A stretch of DNA of 64,000 nt from NCBI RefSeq assembly GCF_963855985.1, contig NC_087106.1, positions 1,657,001 to 1,721,000 of the forward strand, in the 5' to 3' direction. How positions within the stretch are numbered: the stretch's first letter is position 1; each line of letters begins with the position of its first letter. Shown here piece after piece: positions 56,358-64,000 of this stretch. The stretch is from Ostrinia nubilalis. Taxonomy: Eukaryota > Arthropoda > Insecta > Lepidoptera > Crambidae. The notes below the pieces were generated by a model. The model saw nothing but the letters and a program-made list of their open reading frames with translations, made no database searches and was not told where the DNA came from. A program made the translations under genes and the position numbers.

Positions 56358-57368
56358 GTGGTAAGTTACGGTTGATATCGCGACAATTTACCCGTGAACA
56401 AGTGTTGCTATATATCTCCCGGAATTTTCCCCGATGTAGCGTGAAAATAAGCGGCGGCGACAGTGAAAAATTTCCCCTGACGTTGTGGTTATGCAATAAT
56501 GCATACACCTGCTAGTCGTTTAGTCTATGTCCAGGAAATCGTTAGGAATTTGATTAAACTCTTCTAGCTTGGACAGTGAACTAATAGTGCCTTGTAGATG
56601 GTGAATGATATAGCCAGGATAAAAACATAAAAAGTACGGGTGGTATAAGGTGAAAAAAAAAAACTAAAGGTAGGCAAACTAACTTACTTAATGAAATTCA
56701 GCTGTCCTAATTATAAATTATTGTGCTTATACATACTTAAACTAGGCTAGTTGTAATGTAATAGCTAGGTATGCCTACCTCAAATAGTCTCTACAAATAT
56801 TTCATAGTTTTAATAACATTTACATTTTTTTATGCAGAACAGGGTGGGTATTTGACTTCATTCAAACCTGTAAAATTCACCTGAAATAAAAAACTTGATG
56901 AGTAAAAAATAAAGTACAACCACAGAATAATAATAAGTACTCCAATGATGTCAATGTGCGAGACGCTGAATAAGTCTCACATAACCCATTGTTCCCTCAG
57001 TTAATCGATATTAGAGGGTTAATTCGCTAAAACTTAATTGAGATTAATAAACCTTGACGCATACATCTCCCCTTTACCAAAACTACGTTGGAACTACCAA
57101 ACAAAACAATAGAAAGTTGGACTGAGCAGATTATCGTCCACCAGCCCTATAGCCTGTTCCCACCCGGTCTATTCGAAGACTCGACAAAGTGGCTATTAAC
57201 CTCATTAGGGCTTCCGTTCGCATGTGGATTTTATTTCCTGCGAACAACTTCCGGACGATTGCTGGAGCTATTAACGTTTGGGGAACCATTTTTAGAGTTC
57301 TGCAGGCTGATATTGTACAGGCAAAGTTCGAGAATATTGTTTTGCCAAATCTTTTCTGGTTTGGTTTT
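56358..57368. other. No supported gene
   Basis: Frames at 56312-56515 and 57088-57435 lack recognisable domains, and the second runs into MITE F copy 6. Otherwise AT-rich. Confidence 0.5.
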
Positions 57369-57468
57369 GGCTGAGTTGCACCACCTAACTTTGACCGTAA
57401 CTATAACGATAACCGTTTTTTTGTATGGAGTTTGACAGATTTTTGTAAGTAACAACTGCAACTCAGCC
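57369..57468. mobile_element. MITE family F, copy 6 (right half shortened)
   Basis: GGCTGAGTTGCACCACC at the left and TGCAACTCAGCC at the right. About 20 internal bases are missing compared with copy 4. Confidence 0.8.
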
Positions 57469-57835
57469 TTAAAATTGTTAGAATTCGAGTTGAAACTAGT
57501 TGAATTTTGTTTAATAACTCTTAAATTAGACGTTTTGAACAGGACATCAGTCGCCCACTAAGTATTGGAAATATTGACAATTTTATTCCAACGCAGTTGT
57601 CATACAATTTTCCGTGTGCGGTCCTGCAGCTGACGACAAATTAATGTTTTTTATATATGCTCATATTCACGTAAGCTTAGTTTCCTCTAGATTCAACTCA
57701 CTATCACTAAACCTTATTTAGACGGAAACCAGCTATTTCATATGACTTCTTCTTCTTGTCGTGTCGACAACAAACCTACACAGTGTCAGCCCAAAACTTC
57801 GCTATAAGAATGGCGTTGTCAGTAGCCTTCATTAA

Positions 57836-58021
57836 GGCTGGTTTTAGTGTCACGCGGACTGTCAGTGCGGATCGCTCCGCACAGTTGATCTGTATGAACT
57901 GCTAGGGAGCGGAGCGGTTCCTCCGGACCGCATTACTCTAAAACGCTCCCTAGAAGTTCATACAGATTGGCCGTGCGGAGCGGGTCCGTACCGGACGGTC
58001 CGCGTGACACTAAAACCAGCC
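57836..58021. mobile_element. Foldback MITE R with TAA duplication
   Basis: GGCTGGTTTTAGTGTCACGC at the left and its reverse complement at the right, flanked by TAA (57833-57835 and 58022-58024). The GC-rich interior repeats GCGGAGCGG/CCGCTCC motifs. PIF/Harbinger-type. Confidence 0.88.
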
Positions 58022-58504
58022 TAAATCTTCCTGCGTGCAGTTGTTTGGGCACGCAAGGCACGACATCATGTGCTTCATCAATTGGTAAATACAACTACAC
58101 TTGCACTCTGAGTTTGAACCATCTGAAAATCCTCACCTGAACAGATATCATATGACTGACATGAAGTGAGCAGTCTTCGTCCTTGAATTTCGCATGAAAT
58201 ATATTCTGAATTAAAGTAACTAAGCAATAATTTTGTGGACTACCTTCCCTTTCGGCTCCACCCGCCTGGAATGCGATTTGTCACAAAATGGCACGAATCT
58301 TGACAACAATGTATTTCCTCGATGAAAGGCGTATCCCACTTTAGGGTTCAAGGTTTGCCCATTCAGTTTATTGGAAATTCCGCTTAGCAGCGCAATTTTG
58401 TGTAGTGTCCTAAGATATGTGATTTCATATTTCGAAGAACACGGTAAGTTTGAGTCTTCTCAGAAATCAATAATAGTTTTGTGTGCTTACCATGAGTTTA
58501 CGTT

Positions 58505-58639
58505 AGGTGTGCTCGCTAGCGACTGCGTAAAAAATTAAATTAAATTATGACATATTGTGCAACGTGCAGCGCCCCTACCGGCTACTTTCAAGAAGTAGTC
58601 TTCATAAATTTTTTGACGTACTCGCTAGCGAGCACACCT
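58505..58639. mobile_element. Inverted-repeat MITE S
   Basis: AGGTGTGCTCGCTAGCGA at the left and TCGCTAGCGAGCACACCT at the right. Each terminal repeat contains its own palindrome CGCTAGCG. Confidence 0.8.
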
Positions 58640-59345
58640 CTGCTTGACACAAAGGTGAGCCTTTACACCTACTTTGCTAATAGGTATTTATCATAAATTA
58701 ACAGTTTATTTATTAAATTATTATTATAATATCTAATTACAATCTATCTTTTTACTAGGTACAAAATGGTGGGCAGTTAGTCCTAGGTACGACAGGTCGA
58801 CAGCACATCAAGCTGTACGTACATTGCGGCATTTTCGCAGTTTTACAGTTGCGGTTTTGCAATAAAAAAATCTGCTGTGCTTTCGATTGTTACTACATAG
58901 CATCTCAGCTTCTACTCACTTTACCCATTTATTGTCCCAAAGCCGTGCTGCATTGGGACGTATAAAAGTGCTTTTAAAAGCCTACTTGCAAAAATAAAAT
59001 GAGTTTATAGAAACAAATATCCAATCCAACACTGTTTCACACATTTTCATCAACAAAATAAGTTTCTTGATTCACACGACACCACATGCCCTGGGGTGTA
59101 CGGAGCCCGTTCCATTCGCAGGAACACGCTTGGTTTTATATTGTGCGGACCAAGAACTTTCATTATTAGGTCGGGGAAACTTGGGAGATTCCTACTAAAG
59201 GGTAACTGAAAGGGTTGATATTTGTACCAAATCTTTGGCCGCTTTGTACTTTCCTTGTAACTCATATTTGAAGTTGTAGTAATGGACGGACGATTTAGTT
59301 ACACGACTATTGGAAATAATGTTTTGTTACGCTAGTAGGGGCTGA
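58640..59345. other. No recognised feature
   Basis: AT-rich. A 71-codon minus frame at 59050-59265 has no recognisable domain. Confidence 0.5.
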
Positions 59346-59469
59346 TTTTTCAATCGTCAGATAACTTTTAACTGAAGAATAAGTTTGGCACATTGATAGT
59401 TGTGTAGGAAATATTATGTCAAAATGTCAAGAGTATTCTTCAGTTGAAAGATATCTGACGATTGAAAAG
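59346..59469. mobile_element. Inverted-repeat MITE T
   Basis: TTTTTCAATCGTCAGATA and CTTTTAACTGAAGAATA at the left pair with TATTCTTCAGTTGAAAG and TATCTGACGATTGAAAAG at the right. No clear target duplication. Confidence 0.75.
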
Positions 59470-60598
59470 TTTGTGTTAAAAGACTTTATGATTACACAAA
59501 CAAATTCATCAGCTATATAATATTAGTGTATGTATATTTCCAGTCAAATATAAAGTAAACAATCCGCAGTAAAAGATAATAATATTATCATATAGACGCA
59601 AGGTAAATCATACAGTATTCCATCAGAACTTATGTTGATTTGTCGAGCTATCAAATATGCATTAAAGGACATTATCATATCGTCTGTCATAACTACCGAA
59701 CTAAATCCGCTCCAAGCTGCTGTATAACGACTTTACTCCCTATTCTGTGTAGTGATGTCTATTTAGAGTATCGATAATAATGCGATATAAATATAAATTA
59801 TCAGTATAAATAATCACAGCCAATGTTCAGCTCTACAATGAACATGAGAGATGATGGCACATCAAACTAATGACTGTTGCTTCTTATGTACTCGTAGTTA
59901 TAAAAGATGGGATTTATCTACAAAAATAAATAGTATGACTGTTGGTGTTTCTACAGATGGCACATGTAGAAAATAAAGTGACATCTTATGCAATGTATAT
60001 TATGAATATTCCTATAAAAAGTACAAATTATGCTTAGCATTAATATAAGTATATTATTTTAATTCCAACTTATAATGCACATAAATCACAGTACATAATG
60101 CGAACTTAATGCCATTTGGCATTATCCTTAGGGTCAAACTGAGAATAGAGTACCTAGGCAATTTACTGAAATTTATTTGAATTTTTGCTGGATCAACTAT
60201 CGATGTTTTCATCGATACTTCGACAGCACTACTCCCAGCCCAGTTTACCCTATATTGCGTTATCAACACATCCTGTTATTATCGTTCCGAATTTCCCGCC
60301 TATCGCCGAACCAATTTCCTTGCTATAATAAGAAATCTTGTTAATTATACTAAACGACATGGAAGCCATAGTTGCAATTTTATGGCGTTATTTTGAGGTT
60401 GATTAGATTTTCGTTGATGAACTAATGAGGTAGATTTTTCCTTCATACGTAATTATAATACAGATTCACAAAAACATGTGCTTCGTGCGTCCATAATTTA
60501 TTTATTAATTTAATAAACGAGTACACCTACGAAGTTTGTCTAATTATCTACCAAAACACTCTGTATACAACATTTATGTATAAAAGAAATTTTCAAAA
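59470..60598. other. No recognised feature
   Basis: AT-rich. Short minus-strand frames only. Confidence 0.5.
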
Positions 60599-60792
60599 TC
60601 CTACTAATACTTATTATAAATGTGAAAGTTTGTGTGGATGTTTGTTGCTCTTTCACGCAAAAACTACTGAACGGATTTTGTTGAAACTTCACAGTATTAT
60701 TGTTTATAACCCAGAATAACATAAAGGCTATTATTTATGACGATATGTGACAAACTAAATTTCACGCGGGTGAAGCCGCGGGCAAAAGCTAG
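60599..60792 (+). mobile_element. Non-autonomous Helitron with 3' hairpin
   Basis: Begins TCCTACTAATACTTATTAT and ends CGCGGGTGAAGCCGCGGGC, then AAAAGCTAG|T. The CGCGG...CCGCG stem lies about ten bases before CTAG, exactly as in Helitron 3' termini. Inserted between A and T. Confidence 0.85.
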
Positions 60793-61599
60793 TATCTTAT
60801 AATGCTGTGCCCGATTATATCTAGCATATATCTCTCTTTCTCTCAAAAAGTTGACTCAAAGATGTTTTAAACTGCAATCAGCTTTTCTTGATTCAATATT
60901 TGAGGGAATTTTTTAAAGAGCAGTATTTTCAGTATGGAGCAGAATCAGCGCAATAAATAGCGCAATATTTTGTTGCAATTTCTTACAAAACTTGCACACA
61001 AAAAGCAAATCTAGTATGAAAATCATCAAACTTCTAATGCTCGTAACTCAGTTCAGACTGAGTTTAGAGGTATACATGCCATAGTAAGTTTGGTTTATTA
61101 CACTATTTTGTAATCAAAAAACAAAGTTTGGTCGATGGCTTACGTCCGTTGCATTGTCATTAGCTATTAGCATTTTACATGTTTTTGATAAAAAAGTAAA
61201 AGATAAAAAGTTTGCCATATCTAGATTTCTTTTCAAAAATCAGGATATTTATTTATTTATTTAAATACGGGCGTATCTTCACAAGGATTCGTTCATTCAA
61301 AGATGCTCTTCAACTCTTTAATATTAACCTCATGTAGTAAACATCACATACATTGAAAATAAACTGCTAAACTGAACTGGATCTCGAGTATCCCATGAAC
61401 GGCTCACATGGGGCCATAAACCATACATAACTGCGGCTTAGCATAACGTGTAAACCAAAACACTTCGGAAATTGAAACATTGTCACTGAAGAATTGCCAC
61501 GGGAGTGCTTGGAGCTTGCAGCTTCATTTTTCGCAGGATTTCGCAGATATCTGCATACAAGTTTGTTTGTTCTTTTTTTATCGACAACGAGGAAGCTCT
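60793..61599. other. No recognised feature
   Basis: AT-rich. Minus frame 61367-61672 shows no domain. Confidence 0.5.
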
Positions 61600-61745
61600 T
61601 GGCCTGTATCTCACCTGATGGTAAGTGATGATCAGGCCGAAGGTAGAAGCAAGCTTCACCCGGAATCCTCAACCACGGAGGAACTGGCTATCTTACCTCT
61701 AACTGCCCGAACACAACAATGCTGTTAACATTGTTGTTATGGCGA
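61600..61745 (+). repeat. Dispersed repeat fragment (SINE/LINE-like)
   Basis: CTCACCTGATGGTAAGTGAT and the following GATCAGGCCGAAGGTAGAAGC resemble a dispersed lepidopteran retroelement segment. No tail or target duplication seen. Family assignment is from memory and tentative. Confidence 0.4.
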
Positions 61746-61844
61746 CAGACTTAGGTAAGGTTTATAATCAATAAATAAATATGTTTTGGACAATTTAACA
61801 CAGCGCCATCTAGCCCTAAATAAGTATCTATAAGTAGTATCTAC

Positions 61845-62063
61845 GAGCTAGAGACGATTGACCATTGGGACAGAAAGGTTCTCGAGTGGCGACTACGGGC
61901 TGGAAGACGTAGCGTGGGCAGGCCTCCTACTAGGTGGACCGACGATCTGGTAAAGGTCGCGGGAAAAGCCTGAATGCGGGCAACGCTGGACCGTTCATTG
62001 TGGAAAACCTTGGGGGAAGCCTTTATCCAGCAGTAGACGTCATTTGGCTGGACCGAACGAATG
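61845..62063 (+). mobile_element. 5'-truncated RTE-type LINE end with several stops
   Basis: Shares WRLRAGRRSVGRPPTRW and DRSLWKTLGEAF with the family, but has TGA and TAG stops. A GAAC/GAAT tail follows. It is bounded by the 13-bp duplication AAGTAGTATCTAC (61832-61844 and 62064-62076). Confidence 0.85.
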
Positions 62064-62076
62064 AAGTAGTATCTAC

Positions 62077-62815
62077 TAGATTTAGGTATTCCGTTTTTTT
62101 TTTTGTGTATGTAGATACAATCGACTACACATCAGACCTATTTCAAATACATTAAAGTTTAAAGGAATAATATTTAGTATGATGAGTTCTTTTCTGGTGG
62201 TCGCTTAAATCCTGGAGGGGACAATGATTAGTGTGTTCAGTATGAGCACTTCTTGTACCTACCTGAAGACATTTTATGGAAGTTTATTGAAGCCGTACTT
62301 AGTACCTACAAGTTTTGTGGTTTGGTGTGATACTCGGAGCAATTTATAATACATTTCATAAAACACATACAATCCATGCATCCTTTCATAACTTATTCAG
62401 CTCGAATTCCTTACAAAATCCAGTGGCTCAAAGACCTCATGTCATGTCCAGTCCAGGCACGTCTCCAATCCAATAAACCATGTGCCACACACTCAGCCTT
62501 CAGATTAGCACGACTGAACAGCGGCAAATTGCTTTCGAAACGGACAATATGAAAAAGTATCAAACAATTGGCCTGAACTGGAAGTTGGCAGCGAAATAAT
62601 ATTTCGACGACGTTATTTATTTTAAGGATGAGGCTTAACTGGCGCAGAAGGCAGTATAATTGTAGCTGGGGAAAATAATGTTTAGCTACAATGTAGAAAG
62701 AGTGGACAGTATTTTTTTTAAAGAAGACACATGTAAAGATGAGTTTTCTTCTTTTGGCTCACAATGTTACCATTGCTATTATTATTTTAGTACTCAAAAA
62801 TTGTCTCTGCTGACG
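62077..62815. other. No recognised feature
   Basis: AT-rich DNA with no coding region recognised. Confidence 0.5.
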
Positions 62816-62925
62816 ACTTCATTAAGGTAGCAGGATGGCGCTAGATGCAGGCCGCTACCAACCGGTCACTATGGAATTCTTTTTTTCAGTGGACGTCCTA
62901 TGGCTGAAAAGATGATGATAATGAT
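62816..62925 (+). mobile_element. RTE-type 3' end (variant family), decayed
   Basis: ATTAAGGTAGCAGGATGGCG...GCAGGCCGCTACCAACCGG...AGTGGACGTCCTATGGCTGAAAA followed by GATGATGATAATGAT. Several bases are deleted in the middle. Confidence 0.7.
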
Positions 62926-63676
62926 TTCTTGAGAAGGCATTTCTGTAAACTCTTCATCAAAAGAGTGAATAACTATTTCACTTATTATAGCAAAATATTT
63001 TCGAATCATGTTACTACGTTTTCATACTGGATCCAAGAACTGTCATTTTCTTCCAACTAACCAAACTCATAACGGTCCGTATAAAAATAATCTGATGGAT
63101 ATTCCAAGAAACTTCAGAAGCGACCTCTAACGGCCCTTTCATACTATACGTGACGTCCGACTGTCCGGCACATGTCCGGAAGCCCGTAAGCCGACATGTG
63201 TCGTGTCGTTTGTCGTAACAACGTGGATTAGCTCATGTTGTGTCGCGTATAGTGGACGTATCGTATCGTAACGTTGCGTAACGTTGAATGGCGGACGGCA
63301 CTGACTGGCGACCTTAAGACCGTCAATTGTTTTTTTCTTCAAATAAACCTTTTGTCTATCTAAGTATGTATGTAAGATTTGAGGTTATTTTCATTTTAAT
63401 GAAGCACAGTTTTCGTTTAGAATCCTGAATACCGACACAACTACGAGGAAACCATTTTTGCTAAACTCACTGTATTGTACTTTTGTTTCCGTCTAGTTAC
63501 AACTTCATTTTCATAATAATGAGGAGAATTGGTGCTGCTCTGTGATTTTCCATGCGATAGAGGAAAATTCAAACTAACTACACTGCAAAAAGGTACAGTT
63601 AGTGAGTTTCTTTCTAGGAAATAATCTCTGGAACTCCGAATCGAATTTCGAAAATCTGTACTTACTACCATTAACC
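62926..63676. other. No supported gene
   Basis: Contains a GC-richer patch at about 63140-63300 with TCCGGCACATGTCCGG and CGTAACGTTGCGTAACG repeats, possibly part of an unrecognised MITE. Confidence 0.45.
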
Positions 63677-63876
63677 ATTATAAAGCTGAAGAGTTTATTC
63701 GTTTGATTGAACGCGCTAATCATAGGAACCACTGGTCCGATTCGATTTTTTTTTGTGTTAGATAGCCAATTTATCGAGGAAGGCTTTAGGCTGTAAAACA
63801 TCAATAGGGGTAGTAAAGAAAACGGGAAATATTATTCGAACCACTTTCACGTATTCAAAGTCGCGGGCACAGCTAG
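63677..63876 (+). mobile_element. Decayed non-autonomous Helitron
   Basis: Matches 33849-34055 from TTATAAAGCTGAAGAGTTT to GTCGCGGGCACAGCTAG|T. The first about ten bases at the TC end have decayed. Confidence 0.7.
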
Positions 63877-64000
63877 TTCTTATTAGACTAAAATTCAGGC
63901 ACGCAAAACTAGCTTTTCTAAGGTATATTGGTTGCTTCTCTATCCCTTGCCTTACACAGAAGGCTATTAAAACAGTAAACGCTTGTTCCGTCCATGACGG

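Noticed and set aside
57088..57435. 115-codon frame
   Set aside because: Its C-terminal part is MITE F copy 6 and the remainder shows no domain.

Overview
The window looks like a transposon-saturated, non-coding stretch of a lepidopteran (moth or butterfly) nuclear genome. This rests on AT-rich intergenic DNA, Helitrons with TC...CTAG|T ends of the kind common in Lepidoptera, many copies of the RTE-type LINE 3' end that litters lepidopteran genomes, tRNA-derived SINE sequence, a CR1-like LINE with a PHD-finger ORF1, and dozens of short inverted-repeat elements. I find no convincing host protein-coding gene, rRNA or functional tRNA. The long open frames belong to transposons. The species cannot be named from the sequence alone.

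Layout. 1-2.4 kb: AT-rich DNA with one MITE. 2.4-7.79 kb: an apparently full-length CR1-like LINE with intact ORF1 (PHD-like finger, coiled coil, FP/L1-ORF1p-like C-terminus) and intact ORF2 (endonuclease plus reverse transcriptase), ending in an ATTTTC-type tail. 8-13.3 kb: scattered MITEs, RTE 3' ends and a SINE. 14.14-17.06 kb: a 2.9-kb element with a 1.1-kb foldback nested in it. 17.39-25.59 kb: a giant imperfect palindrome (core about 3 kb, arms about 1.4 kb) split by three later insertions: a TA-flanked element, a hAT-type element and a TTAA-flanked element that itself carries a MITE, a 178-bp tandem array and two head-to-tail Helitrons. 26-38.7 kb: hAT, Helitron, pogo-like, Harbinger and RTE remnants, plus a TCAT-flanked element with a short spliced-looking reading frame. 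40.97-43.99 kb: a TTAA-flanked 3-kb element. 44.03-56.36 kb: two head-to-tail copies of a 6,164-bp unit, with only one base difference found. 56.4-64 kb: further MITEs, Helitrons and RTE ends.

How the parts relate. The autonomous enzymes visible are the CR1 LINE (the only intact one), a 5'-truncated LINE RT in the duplicated unit, a decayed RTE RT inside the hAT-type element, and a broken Harbinger transposase. Nearly everything else is non-autonomous and would need enzymes encoded elsewhere. Target-site duplications are visible for many insertions, and the palindrome arms act as internal empty sites, so much of the insertion history can be read within the window.

The most notable observations are the near-identical 6.16-kb tandem duplication (very recent event or assembly artefact), the nested giant foldback, and the TCAT-flanked element with a spliced-looking small gene. 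All family assignments come from motifs, terminal repeats and target duplications read by eye. No database search was possible.
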